A DNA stretch of 64,000 bases from Antilocapra americana (Eukaryota > Chordata > Mammalia > Artiodactyla > Antilocapridae), in assembly GCA_007570785.1 (NCBI GenBank), contig ML660201.1, forward strand, positions 38,463,432 through 38,527,431, in the 5' to 3' direction. The notes below the pieces were generated by a model. It had not been told where the DNA came from. It was given only the letters and a program-made list of their open reading frames with translations, and searched no databases. Below are positions 34,700 through 46,299 of this stretch, piece by piece. Position numbers and translations under genes: made by a program. Position 1 is the first letter of the stretch. Every line of letters begins with the position of its first letter.

Positions 34700-34808
34700 A
34701 GGGGTCAGCAAACACGTTTCTGGAAAGGGCTAAACAGCATGCATTTTAGGATTTATGGGCCATATGGTCTCTGTCGCAACAACAATCAGTTCTGTTACAA
34801 CACTTGCT
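34700..34808 (+). mobile_element. hAT-Charlie-type DNA transposon, left half
   Basis: It starts AGGGGTCAGCAAAC, typical of this class of terminal repeat, and continues TTTATGGGCCATATGGTCTC and TGTCGCAACAACAATC. The other half is found 570 bp further on. Confidence 0.7.
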
Positions 34809-35379
34809 TCAAAAATGTGAATTCATTCCAATGCGATTAATAGCATGTGATTAACATTCCATGTGATAACATGAACTTCATGTTTATTTGTGTACAGTTT
34901 CCTCTGAGAGAAACACTAGGTGAAGGAAGAAAACTGCAGCCTGCTGAAACGAGACACACAGAGATACACAAAACACACACATCCGTTCACCTCCAGCATC
35001 CACCATCCACCCCCGGGCACCACGCTGTCCACTTCCCATGCCAGAGAGTCCGTCAGTTTCCCATAAACCTTCTCCCACTACTTAACAGCTCACAAGCTGA
35101 CACCTTTCTGGTAAATACCAGGTCTTTTTTAAGGTAAACTTCCAAATTTGTTGTGGTATTTATATGTTTCTTAACCATTTAACATGTACAAAACTGTATG
35201 GCCCTCTTTATTAGGTTCCTAACCATTTTATGTGTCCCTGGCCAAGCTTTGAAGTGTTGTCCTCAAAGCCACTTCCCCATAGGTCCTTTGAATGTTATTG
35301 CACAATCTTGCATAGTCTGGTGATTTTTAGCAATGTGTGCCACGTTAAATCAGAACTGACTGTAGTCAACTCTGTCATA
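34809..35379. other. Sequence splitting the hAT element, unidentified
   Basis: About 570 bp of non-coding sequence lies between the two halves of one DNA transposon. It is presumably a later insertion, but I do not recognise its family. It holds a CA-rich patch at 34,958-34,985. Confidence 0.4.
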
Positions 35380-35482
35380 TTAGGATAAAAGTGGCCATAA
35401 CACCACGCAAAGGAGTGACTATAGGCACGTTCCAATAATACTCACTTACAAAAACAGGCAGTAGGCCAGATTTGATTTATGT
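35380..35482 (+). mobile_element. hAT-Charlie-type DNA transposon, right half
   Basis: GTTCCAATAATACTCACTTA, then CAAAAACAGGCAGTAGGCCA and GATTTGATTTATG match the second half of the same element. The right terminal repeat is lost. Confidence 0.7.
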
Positions 35483-35525
35483 TATTTCCCTATGTTGCAC
35501 GTGATTCAGTTGGTGCATTTAGCAC

Positions 35526-35744
35526 ATGGGTGGAGGCTCAGTGACAAAGAATCTGCCTGCAATTCAGGAAATGCAAGAGACACAGGTTCGATCCCTGAGT
35601 TGGGAAGATCACCTGGAGGAGAAAATGGCAGCCCACTCCAGTATTCTTGCCTGGAAAACCCCATGGCAAGCCCCCTGGCGGGCTACATACAGGCTATGGG
35701 GTCACAAAGAGTCAGACACAGCTTAGCAGCTAAACAACAACAAC
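35526..35744 (+). mobile_element. Bov-tA SINE
   Basis: The head GGTGGAGGCTCAGTGACAAA, the CAGGTTCGATCCCTGAGTTG box and the middle CACTCCAGTATTCTTGCCTG are clear. It ends in AACAACAACA. Confidence 0.94.
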
Positions 35745-37117
35745 ATGCAGAGTCTAAACTCTGTTTACAGAATGACAAAAGGTTTCAGTTTCACCTGATT
35801 TGCTCTAACACACTATAGCAAGAGAGCATTCGTTTGGCCCATTCTCCATTTCTGTAAGAAATATAAGCAACTGTGAATAGCATCTTGCCTGAACTGGCAA
35901 AATTACCATCTGGAGTCTGCAAATAGGAGTTAAAGGAATCCTTGCGGGGGGGGCGGGGGTGCGGGAAGGAATGTTCAAAACCCACCTGGCCAGAGTTATT
36001 GCTCTGGACCCCTTGTTCAAACGCCCGTGATCCAGCCACTCCCCAAGGTCTGAGATGTCAATGAGTTGGTCTAGGGCATTTCCTTGCAGACCATCCTGGC
36101 CATGGCGGGCTCTTAGCAGAGCTTGCCACTGGCAGCCCAAGGGAGGAGAAGGTTTTCTGCTCTTTGATATGCTTCCTCCCTGGCTGGATGCCTGGAGTGC
36201 AGTGTGTACACAATCCATGTTAGGAGACAGATGGAAATTGAGTTTTAGCAAATAAATCATATGGCACTTCTTTTAGTGATGTCTTCCTATAGGGAATCTC
36301 CCTGTTGACTAAGTGTGGCCTTGTACCTCCTTGATTAGGTACACAGATGTTTGGTTGAGATTTGACTCCTGTGAGAAGTTTCTTATTTAAAGGCTCTCTG
36401 GAGCTTCTCAACATGTGGGGTTGTGCCACTTAGATAACCACCCAAAGTCACCCAGAGCAGGGCAGGGAATGTTCTGTGGAGGCTGTGAAGAGATCTGTGA
36501 ACTGATAAATGCAATCACACTCATTCTGCAGACACACACCTGGGCCAACACACTTATAAAATACACAGCTATACCACCAAGATTGCTGGCACCCCCAAAT
36601 GTCTCACACTCCACCCTAAAAAAATGTTCCACATAAAGGCTGGGGCTTGTGCAAAGCACGTGATGACATGGACATTGTAGCTTGAGTATTTCTTTCACCA
36701 TTCTCCAAATAGATGTCCTATCTAATAGCTAGAAAATGCTTCCCAAAGAGGGAGCAATCTGGAATTGCAGTTTTAACAATTATTTGGGACACGGGTAATG
36801 CAACTGAGTCTCAAATCCCAATCTGTAAGATTAGAATATGAATGTAACTTCATGAAGGTTTTGGGAGGAAAGCCCCTATAGCACAGTGCATTGAACACTG
36901 TGTGTGTGGGGGGGGGGGGGTTTATTTTTGTTTGTTTTGGAGCAGGGGAAAGGGCATATTAATAAATACTACTTCTCTTTCTAGGAAACTTGCAAGTTTA
37001 AGGGCTGTCCACATTGTGGATGGCTTCTGGGCTAAATATACAGAGCTGACTAAACTGCACTGCCAAGTAGCCAGACCTGTTTATTGACAGGAGATGAGAA
37101 CACGGGCACCTGTAGCT
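35745..37117. other. Unique DNA with G-rich runs
   Basis: G-quadruplex-type sequence lies at 35,946-35,965 (runs of 8, 5 and 3 G) and G13 at 36,908-36,920 after a (GT)n run. The longest non-repeat frame of the window, 151 residues, is at 35,805-36,260 (minus). It is not recognised and a second minus frame is also open there. Confidence 0.4.
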
Positions 37118-37352
37118 ATGCAATTAATGTCGTTGTTGTTCACTCACTAAGTTGTATCTGACTCTCTTGTGACTCCATGGACTATAGCCCTCCAGGCTCC
37201 TCTGTTCATGGGATTTCCCAGGCAAGAATACTGGAGTGGGTTGCCATTTCTTCTCTACCAGACCTTCTCAATCCAGGGATCAAACCCACATCTTTTGCAC
37301 TGGCAGTTGGATTCTTTACCACTGAGCCACCAGGGAAGCCCATGCAATTAAT
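37118..37352 (-). mobile_element. Bov-tA SINE with perfect target-site duplication
   Basis: The body (37,129-37,341) ends with the antisense tRNA-like head (ACTGAGCCACCAGGGAAGCC). The exact 11-bp duplication ATGCAATTAAT is at 37,118-37,128 and 37,342-37,352. Confidence 0.96.
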
Positions 37353-37429
37353 AATATTGGAAAAAACAGAATATCAAATCTAGGAAAACAGACTAACAGA
37401 GACTGGGCACGAACGGTGTGGCAGGAACT

Positions 37430-37560
37430 TAACATAAATTATTTTATTTAATCCTCAAACCAAATGAGGAAACTGAGGCTCTAAGAAAGTAAACATTTTG
37501 GCTCAGACCATCCTGCTCATGAGTGGCAGTCCTGCAATTCCAACTAGGCAGGCAGGTCTG
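37430..37560 (-). mobile_element. MIR fragment
   Basis: TTTATTTAATCCTCAAACCA, then AATGAGGAAACTGAGGCTCT, then a decayed GGCTCAGACCATCCTGCTC: antisense MIR. Confidence 0.75.
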
Positions 37561-38395
37561 GCTCGGAAGACTGGGTTTCATTTTGCCTGGGTGCCTCTCG
37601 CCTGCACACAGCCAATCCTGTAAATCGTGGGCAGTTCCACAAGAGCAGCGCACAGGAATATATAAACAACACAGGGTTAGAATTCTGAGGAGGCCCTTTG
37701 TGCGCCGAGGCAAGACACAACCTACCAGTCATCAGAACTGGTTAAAAGGTGTGCCTGAAGCAGACCCCCTCAAGAGGCATTATTGAAGTCGAGAGAAGCC
37801 CTCTCAAGATAAACAATGCTGATGTGCATACAGCAGAATCCAATCACTTTTCTGAGATCAGAGTGTGAAAAGGAGCCAGGCAGGTGGAGCCTTGGATGTG
37901 TGCCAAGTTCCTTTCAGATGAGAAAGAGAAGACAAATAGAAAAGGCAAACTCTTTCACTTCAGAACTTTAAACAAAGAGCAGAGATTCGCTGACAGGGGT
38001 CAGCTCCTCTGATGAACCAAAAAGACTCATCCTTGATTAACATTCTTTGCATCATCAAAAGGAGACAGGTCAAGATAAGGTAATGATAAGGTAATCAATG
38101 GGCCGTACATTGTGTTAAAGGGGTCATTTTCCCCTTGGAAAGGGGAGCAGCTTTCTCCCCTAAAGGGATCATACTATAGCTAGAAGATTCTGCCATCCCA
38201 TAACTCTTAATAAAAAGCTTAATCTCACTGCAGTGACCTTTAAACCATCATGATTTTCTTTCACAACATAGAAGGACAACAAAACAAAGTCATCACTCTT
38301 CTCTCTTTTCTGAGCTAAACTGTTTCTTTCCTTGATTAGTGATGAATTACCAAATGTTTCATCTCTGTCTCGGGAGACTGAGGTGAAGAGCCTTC
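37561..38395. other. Unique non-coding DNA
   Basis: No repeat or exon signal recognised. Confidence 0.45.
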
Positions 38396-38522
38396 TGACG
38401 GCACATTAGAAGCCCCTGGGGAGCTCTTACCCAACAATGGTTTCTGGCCCTGCAACAGACCAAGTGATTCCAAATCCCTGGGAAGGGTGAACCAGGAACC
38501 TGGAGTTTTTGAATAAGCTCTA
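38396..38522 (+). mobile_element. MER5-like hAT fragment
   Basis: ACATTAGAAGCCCCTGGGGA and GTGATTCCAAATCCCTGGGA match the MER5 pattern of a CCTGGGGAGCTC-type end and internal GTGATTC phrase, strongly diverged. Confidence 0.5.
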
Positions 38523-38569
38523 GAGAACACTGGATAGCGCCAGGCACCCAGGCTTTGTCCTAAGAACTG

Positions 38570-38760
38570 GATCAGTGGTTTGGGATTTGAATTCTGGCTT
38601 CAACATCCACTATCTGTGTCACAATGCTCAGAATCTGACTTTTCTGAGTCAGCTTCCTCACCAATAAAGTAAAGCTATTCAGGTTTCCAGGGTCAAATGA
38701 CACAGAATATGCAGAAGACTTTCATAAGCTGTGAAAACACTAAAACTTGGAAAGACTATC
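38570..38760 (+). mobile_element. MIR SINE, diverged
   Basis: GGATTTGAATTCTGGCTTCA, then CCACTATCTGTGTCAC, then CAGCTTCCTCACCAATAAAG follow the MIR plus order. Confidence 0.65.
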
Positions 38761-39904
38761 ATTATCAAGTTTATCATATAAATACTGTATATTTTACAGA
38801 TAAATACACTTTATGACACCTTTAAATCCTATAAGACTTGAGAAGGCCCTCTCGGGTTTGCCTATACGGATGAATGAATAAAAATGATCAGGGTCTCCTT
38901 GAACTTTTAGTGGCAAGAAACTGCAGAGGCTATTTCTCTGGAAGATAGAAAGGGCCATTTCCCTGAAGCTCATGAGTGGCTGGTTTATCCTCAGGGGCTC
39001 ACACTGCTAAGGAGATTATCCACCTGCAGAGAGCATGCCCAGTTGGGTCTCAGCAGCCAGTCTGTGTGCCAGCAACTGAGGCACCTGTACTTGTGGCAAG
39101 CTCAGGAGTGAGGACACTTAATTATTCATTAAGAGTCACCTATTGATCACTGAGCAGGAAGAGAAAGCAGATGCTTTATCTAAATTACCTCTGATCAATT
39201 GACTTGACAGGTGCTGAAGATTAAGTGACAGGCAGGGGTTTGCATGAAATTAGCTAAACAAAATAAGTTCTCTATCTGAATAATCAGCTGGAGTCTCCTA
39301 AGAGGAGGAAAAAAATCACAGATAGACTCAGTCCACAAGGCATGCCCTTTTAGGAGAAGTATTGAAATGTAGTAATCAACCAGGTCAGATGATAGTTTGG
39401 AATAAGAAAAGAAACAAGAGGCTTGTTTCCTGCCTGACACAAAGGCACTGTGTGGAATAAGGACAGTAACAACCAACATTTGGGTGGCTGTACGAGGTTT
39501 ACAAAGTGAGGGACTTGGAGGCCCAGAGATGGTATTACAAGCTTGCAAGTGCCAGCAGGAGAGCTCCGGGCCTGCCAGCTCACCTGTTCTAGGTACCGTG
39601 TTATTTCACAGAATGGAAGAGAGAGAAGGCAACAAAGGGAGGTATAGTCAAGTGACCCTCATTTCCCAGACTATCATTTATTACACAATTTTGCATACAA
39701 TCTCAAGGTACCTTAATAGAGAATTGATTAAGTAAACTGTCACGCACCTCTAAAATAGAACACCAAGAAGCCAATGTGAAAAATGTTAGAGAAAATGTTC
39801 TTGACATGGCAAATGTTGACAATATATTAGGTTTTAAAAAGCAAGCCATGTTTTATGTGAGACCTTTCTATAAAAAATGAAGTAAATATATAATATCCAT
39901 GTGA
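38761..39904. other. Unique non-coding DNA
   Basis: Minus frames at 39,195-39,583 are not supported by any domain or splice context. No clear repeat is recognised. Confidence 0.45.
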
Positions 39905-40480
39905 CATATATTTACTGGATACCTGCTACAATTCTAGACACTGAGAGAATAATTGTGGAAAACAAGAGCCTCTGATTCATGGAACTTAAAATTCTAGGGA
40001 CAAGATATAGGAAATTTAAAAAAATAAGTGTGTAAACATATACTATGTCATATGATAAGTGCTATGGAGAAAAATAAAGCACAATAGGGGAATAGGGATT
40101 ACCAGGGAAGGAACTCCCCTGCGTAAAGGAAGACCTCACTGTCAACTGTCAGGAGAAAGAGACACTTGCTGATCAGGAGGTGATGACATGGTTGGTAGGG
40201 AGACGTCTTTGACGGGCAGTAGAGTGCCTGGTGTATTCCAGGGACAGCAAAGAGCGGCAGGACAGATTAAGCAAAAGAAAGCGATAGATAAGGACTCAGG
40301 GAGGCTGGAAGAGATCATGCCAGGACATGTGGTATTCAGATATCCTTCATATATAATTATTTAGGGTCCTCCCAGAGCAAGGTGGCTCAGACGGTAAAGA
40401 GGCTAACACTTTTCTAGAGTGAGATGGGCAGTCATGGGAGGGTTTGGAGCAGATATGTGACTTATACTATAGCAAACATG
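39905..40480 (+). mobile_element. LINE-2 fragment
   Basis: The L2 series TACTGGATACCTGCTACAAT, then ATGGAACTTAAAATTCTAGG, then GTGCTATGGAGAAAAATAAA and GAAGACCTCACTGTCAACTG is followed by GGGAGGGTTTGGAGCAGATA. A short Bov-tA-head-like phrase (GGTGGCTCAGACGGTAAAGA) interrupts it at about 40,381-40,400. Confidence 0.7.
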
Positions 40481-41111
40481 AAAAATAAACGTTCAAGGTA
40501 ACAACTTCTTGTGGTGAAGTCGATGTTTTTCATGTTATTATTTTCAATGTCTTTTTTTTTTTAAATCTCAGCAAACATACATCAAAGATTCATACCTACT
40601 CCTTCACCACCACATCCTCCCCCCATTCCATCTCTTTCCAAGTAGAATCTACTTACAGTAAAATCACATGATGGCATCAAAACAACCTGTTAAATTAAGA
40701 TTAAAAACTAAGTTTTTTAGCATTAGACACTTGTTTATTTATTCACTATGTATTACTCATTATACACTAATAAGATATTTCTATTATAATTAAATCATAA
40801 TGATCAGGATAAACAACTTCTAAACAACAAATGTTACATCTCATTAAGAGACTTAGAGTTGAGGATATAAAAAGAAAGAAAAGAGAAGTGAGTCAACTCA
40901 CCAAAAGAAAACAAATTAAGGCAATTTGGCATCACATATAGGATTTTAATGAGATTATACCTTTTGATATTACATAGGTAACAGTTTAGAGTATGTATCA
41001 GCTGCTAAATCCAAATGCAAGACAAAAAAATCATGTATACCTTGCTGTTGTTTTTTTTTTCCCTTCAAGATTTCTTTCTTTCACTTAATAAATAATTGTT
41101 TTGTTTCCAAA
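40481..41111. other. AT-rich unique DNA
   Basis: Poly-T runs lie near 40,553 and 41,050. No other repeats are recognised. Confidence 0.45.
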
Positions 41112-41306
41112 GTGTTAGTTGCTCAGTCGTGTCCAGCTCTTTGTGACCCCACGGACTGTAACCTGCCAGGCCCCTCTGTCTATGGAGTTCTCCAAGCAAG
41201 AATACTGGAATGAGAAGTCATTCCCTTCTCCAGAGGATCTTCTCAACCCAAGGGTCAAACCCGGGTCTCCTGCATTGAAGGCAGATTCTTTACTGTCTGA
41301 GCCACA
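41112..41306 (-). mobile_element. Bov-tA SINE
   Basis: GTTGCTCAGTCGTGTCCAGC opens the antisense tail. CCTGCATTGAAGGCAGATTC and TTTACTGTCTGAGCCAC close the head. Confidence 0.95.
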
Positions 41307-42689
41307 TAAATTTCTTTCTCGTGTGAATGAGGCATCAGCCTTTATGGCCAATCAAAGGAAAAGGAAGAAACCATTAGTGGCAACTAAGCAATATTAAATG
41401 TCCTTTCTCAAAACAAATTAAAATTTAGAAGCCAGTGAATTTCAGCATGACTAGAAGGGCAGTATGCATATCCCATCACCTCTGGAATTCCTAATCACCT
41501 TCATTGACTTCCACCCCACCACAAAATTCTGCACACTAGAATTTTCCCAGCAGAAGCAGGAAGGTTATGACTGATATTTTCAGAACTTGGTGCTCAACAA
41601 ACAAGAGAATTTTAGTCCAGAAGAAGCTTTGGAATTCACATCTCATCAGCCGTCACTAACAGAGGAAAAATACCAAGGAAATAAGATTTGCAAGGGTCAG
41701 ATGACAGAGACAGCCAGAGGGAGGACTGGGAGCCCGGGCATCCTCCAGGCTTTGAATATATTTACATTTTATCTTTCCCCGTTACTATGTAACCCAATAG
41801 CCAAACTCAAGCTTTAAGACTGGTTTCTCATATTTCTAGTCTCTCATTCACTGATCACCCTTCCTATCACTCTCAATCTCCCTCTTGCTCTCTCCCTTCT
41901 AAACAATCTCTTTTCCCCCCCAACCAATCAGGTATATAATACAGACTATTGAAAGAGCAGTCTTGTAAAGTACACCCCTAAGGAGATTAGCATATTTCAC
42001 AAAGATGAAAAAGTTTAAGCCTAAATGAAATAACATTAACCAGAAAGAATATTCTCAGGGGGAAAAAAAAGAATGCTTCCTACACTGCCTATTTTCACCA
42101 ATGAAGTCAGAGTAAAGACAGAGTCCCTCAGATGAATTCTCTGTAAGAAATCACAACTGGTTTTTCAACTCAAAAATAATTTTCTTTTTAAAAAAGCATA
42201 CTCTGGATCTCCTGATAATCGTAATCTAGTCAAAATTCAGAGCCAGCATTCAGACCCAGACTCATTGTCTTGAGCAAATGAAAAAAGAACAAAAGTAAAG
42301 CCAGCACATATTCAAGATAAGTAAAAGCCACATTATGTCTGAGAATCCTCTATGAAGAAAGTTTGGAAAGGAAAAGAAGGAAGAATTAAGGCCACACACA
42401 ACAGGCATTACTCAGGGGGAAAAAGTCCAATAGTCAGCACTACACTCAAAATTTCTCAGCAATTTCATTTTCAGTAAAACCACATCATCTGTCACATTAC
42501 ATTAGTGTACTTAATTTGAATTTTATTAACTTTATGGATTGTTTGTATTTAATTTGTAAATTTGCTTTAGCTTTATCTTTCTATGGAAGCTGCAAACATG
42601 AGGTGTTTATAAGCAGTTTAATGTTTATATGAATTCATATAACAATGTAATAAACATAATTCAACACAGGCAAGAGTCTATAAAATTTT
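41307..42689. other. Unique non-coding DNA
   Basis: No repeat is recognised. The flanks are AT-rich and the frame at 41,587-41,817 is unsupported. Confidence 0.45.
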
Positions 42690-43650
42690 ATTCCTTTGCA
42701 AAAGAGTCTAGTTTCTCCAAAGAAGACATACAGAAGGACAACATACATATGAAAAGATGCTCAACATCGCTCAGTATTAGAGAAATGCAAATCAAAACTA
42801 CACTGACATATCATCTCACATCTGTCAGAATGGCCATCATTAAATAATCTACAAACAATAAATGCTGAATAGGATATCAAAGAAAAGGGAACCCTCTTGC
42901 ACAACTGGTGAGAATATAAGTTGATACAGCCACTGTGGAGAACAGTATGGAGATTACTTAAAAAAAAAATACTAGGAATAGAACTACCATATAACCCAAC
43001 AATCCCACTACTGGGCATACACTCTGAGAAAACTATAATTGAAAGAGATGCATGTACCTCAGTGTTTGTTGCAGCAGCTTTTATAATAGCTAGGACATGG
43101 AAGCAATCTAGATGCCCACTGAGAGATGAATGGATACAAGATTGTGGTACACATACACAACGGACTACTACTCAGCTATAAAAACGAATGCATTTAAGTC
43201 AGTCTTAATGAGGTGGATGAAACTAAAGCCTATTGTACAGATTAAATTAGTCAGAAAGACAAATATTTTATATTAATGCATGCATATATAATCTAGAAAG
43301 GTGGCACTGATGAACCTATTTTCAGGGCAGCAGTGGAGATGCAGACATAGAGAACAGACCTGTGGACACAGTGTGGGAAGGAGAGGGTGGGAAGGAGAGG
43401 GTGGGACAAATTGAGAGAGTAGCATGATAATATACATATTACCATATGTAAAACAGATCACCAGTGGGAAACTGCTGTATGACACAGGGAGCTCAACCCA
43501 GTGCTCTGTTACAATATAGAGGGTGGGATGGGGTAGGAAATGGGAGGGAGGTTCAGTTGGGAGGGAACATATATACCCTGTGGCTGATTCATGTTGATGT
43601 AAGGCAGAAACCAGCACAAAAATATTTATCCTCCAATAAGTTTTTAAAGG
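42690..43650 (+). mobile_element. LINE-1 3' end, decayed
   Basis: ORF2 C-terminal text is visible in fragments at 42,629-42,847 ([16 protein letters not shown]) and 42,921-43,181 ([16 protein letters not shown]), separated by stops in the region of the Cys-His motif. The 3' UTR ends TTTATCCTCCAATAAG. A 14-bp unit is tandemly duplicated at 43,374-43,401. More diverged than the copy at position 1. Confidence 0.92.
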
Positions 43651-43653
43651 AGT

Positions 43654-43870
43654 CTATATATTGCTTGGGCTTTGCTTGTGGCTCAGCTGGTAAAGAATCC
43701 ACCTGCAAGGCGGGAGACCTGGGTTCAATCTCTGGGTTGGGAAGATCCCCTGGAGAAGGGAAAGACTACCCACTCCAGTATTCTGGCCTGGAGAATTCCA
43801 TGGACTAAGTCCATGGGGTCACAAAGAGTTGGACACGACTGAGCGACTTTCATTTTCACTATATATTGCT
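43654..43870 (+). mobile_element. Bov-tA SINE with perfect target-site duplication
   Basis: The body is 43,666-43,858, from GGGCTTTGCTTGTGGCTCAG to GACACGACTGAGCGACTTTC. A 12-bp exact duplication, CTATATATTGCT, flanks it at 43,654-43,665 and 43,859-43,870. It landed beside the 3' end of the L1 at 42,690-43,650. Confidence 0.97.
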
Positions 43871-43919
43871 CAGTTGTGAGAAACACTGAGGTAAAATAAC
43901 ATCTACCCCAAATATCACT

Positions 43920-44372
43920 ATAGCATTCTGAATAACAGCCACCCAAATGTGTCCTCAGCCCAATTCTGGAACCTGTGAAGATGTTATTTTCTATGACCAA
44001 AAGGACTTTGCGGGTATGATTAAGTTAAAAATCTTGTGACAAGATTCTGGATTACCCAGGTGGGCCTGATATAATTATTAACATCCTTATAAGAAAAGAC
44101 CAGAGATCAGAATGAGAAATAGGAGATTAAGGACAGAAACAAGAGGTTAGAGTAATACAAGGAGGGGGTCACAAGCTAAGAAATTAGGTGGCTTTGGTAA
44201 GCTAAAAAGAGAAGGATACAGTCTCTCCTGAAGCCTCTAGAAGGAGCACAACCCTGCCAATACCTTGATTTGGGACTTCTAATCTCTGGAACTCTGAAAG
44301 TAAATCTGTATTGTTTTAAAACATGGCATTTGTGGCAATTTGCTACAGCAGCAATAGGAAACAAATTCACTG
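43920..44372 (+). mobile_element. MaLR (MLT1-type) LTR
   Basis: Sense-strand MLT1 order: CCACCCAAATGTGTCCTCAG, GAAGATGTTATTTTCTATGA, ATTACCCAGGTGGGCCTGAT, ATTAACATCCTTATAAGAAA, ACCTTGATTTGGGACTTCTA and a final ACAGCAGCAATAGGAAAC. Near full-length solo LTR with no viral genes. Confidence 0.85.
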
Positions 44373-44542
44373 ATTAACCCATTTGCAGAGAATGATATTA
44401 AGACCAGTACGATGTGTGCCACTGCATTAACCAGGAAGCTGATGCATCACCCTTTGTGAGCAGCAAGGAGTCTCTAGGACCCTCAGCAAAGTGGAGTCAG
44501 ATATCGGTGGAAGAGAGAAGAGGGAAACAGAGAACTGCAAAT

Positions 44543-44765
44543 GGGCTTCCCTAGTGGCTCCTTAATAAAGAATCCACCTGCAATGCAGGAGACCCAGGAG
44601 AATTGGGTTTGATCCAAGAGTTGGGAAGACTCCCTGGAGGAGGGCATGGCAGCCCACTCCAGTATTCTTGCCTGGAGAATCCAGGGACAGAGGAGCCTGG
44701 TGGGCTACAGTCCAGAGGGTCACTAAGAGTCCGACACGACAGAAGCGACTGAGCACACACGCATG
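44543..44765 (+). mobile_element. Bov-tA SINE
   Basis: It starts GGGCTTCCCTAGTGGCTCCT and has the middle CACTCCAGTATTCTTGCCTG and the end AGTCCGACACGACAGAAGCG. A possible 8-bp duplication with one mismatch is TGCAAATG/TGCAGATG. Confidence 0.95.
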
Positions 44766-46299
44766 CAGATGAGGTCAGGCAGGGCGCCCCACTAGTGGGA
44801 AGGCCCTGAGTTGAAAGTAGAACAATACAGAGCTGTAATACTAGGTTTCTTATTAGCCAGTAGGGCTGGCAGGAAAGGATAAGAAGCTGGGAGCCACAGG
44901 ACAGGTACCCAGAGGAGATTGCAATTGGACAGGGGAGACAGTACTGGGGACTGACTACGTGGCCACCTTTGCAGTTTTCCTTTAGATCTGATCCTTGCCT
45001 CTGAATCTTTAAATCTGCGTGCAAACTGTTTTCACAGCATTTGTTTTCCCAGAGGAAGGGAAGTTCCCCCAAAGATCTGCTCTAGAGAAGAAGGCAGATG
45101 CTGACAGAACTCAAGAGTCAAGGCAAATCAGAGTTCACCCCTACTGAAACTGACCCAGACTATAAAGGAGGGCCACTACGAGGCAGGGCTGAGGGCACGG
45201 AGACCAACAGAGAAAGTGCTTCTCTCCCTGCCCCTGACTGACAGAATGGGGAAGGAAATCTAGTCGAAGGGCAAACACAGCTTAGATGATGATGCAGAAA
45301 GCAGTAGAAACGGAATACCAAATAGCACTATTTTGTTATTTTATCCTCTAAGGAACTAGGAGAAGCAATTATTCCCTAAGGGGCTTGAATGATGCAAGTG
45401 AAAACCAAGCAAGCTGTCACAGTGGCTGACAGGGAGGACAAGAGCAGCAGAGAAATAAGGGTTTACTAAGTGTAAGCTAAATGGTGTCTAGTAAGAAGTA
45501 ATGATATGTATTCTTTCTGCCCCTGGATTCTCTTTTCCATACTCTGGTCATTTTCACTTCTTCCTGGGCCCCTGCCCTCCTTCACTCCCTCTCCCCTACC
45601 CCCACCGGCCCTCTGTGGTAGGATTAAGTTGTTTTCAAATATCAGTCCTCTGAGATTTAATCTCTTTCTGAGCACAAGCAGGCCAGGGCACACTAGTTCG
45701 TTGCAGTGAAGTCCATCACAGCTCTACTGGTTTGAATGATAACAGAGTTAATGATGTTCTGTGTTGTCACTCAATACTTTCTACACCTCACATTGGTACT
45801 TGAACAGGAACCCATTAGAGGGCCTTTAAGTACCATTTTATTAGGGCTATCACTTAATAATCCAAGATCAATTTACTACCTAAAAAGACAAGGATTCTAA
45901 TTCTGTTTTAGAGCTTAATCTCACATCAGAAGCCTATTTGAATTAATGGAAAATCTAGCGATACTATAACCATCTTTTCACTGCACAGAATATTTAGAAT
46001 ACAAATGTTGCACAGGAGATTCTGAATCTATCCGTAAGGGTCTTTCCACTCTTTAAAATACAATATCTTATTTTTAAATATTTATTTACATTTACTTCTT
46101 CTCCTCATCATAATTTTTCTCATTTCAAGAACAAGTTCCTTAAACTTTAGCTACATCAGAAGCCATGATAAATTTAAATTTGACTAGAATAATGTTTATA
46201 TCATAATATTTAAGAAAAAAGAAGATTGTTAAGATTAAAACAGCAGAATAGGTAAAACAGTTAAGAAACATCATTTTCTTATAGAATGTTGGCATTCAT
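44766..46299. other. Unique non-coding DNA
   Basis: No repeats are recognised over 1.5 kb. A pyrimidine-rich patch at 45,560-45,615 is open on both strands but has no gene signature. Confidence 0.5.

Noticed and set aside
41970..42000. U6 snRNA-like text (GGAGATTAGCATATTTCAC)
   Set aside because: Only about 15 bases resemble U6 and nothing around them matches.
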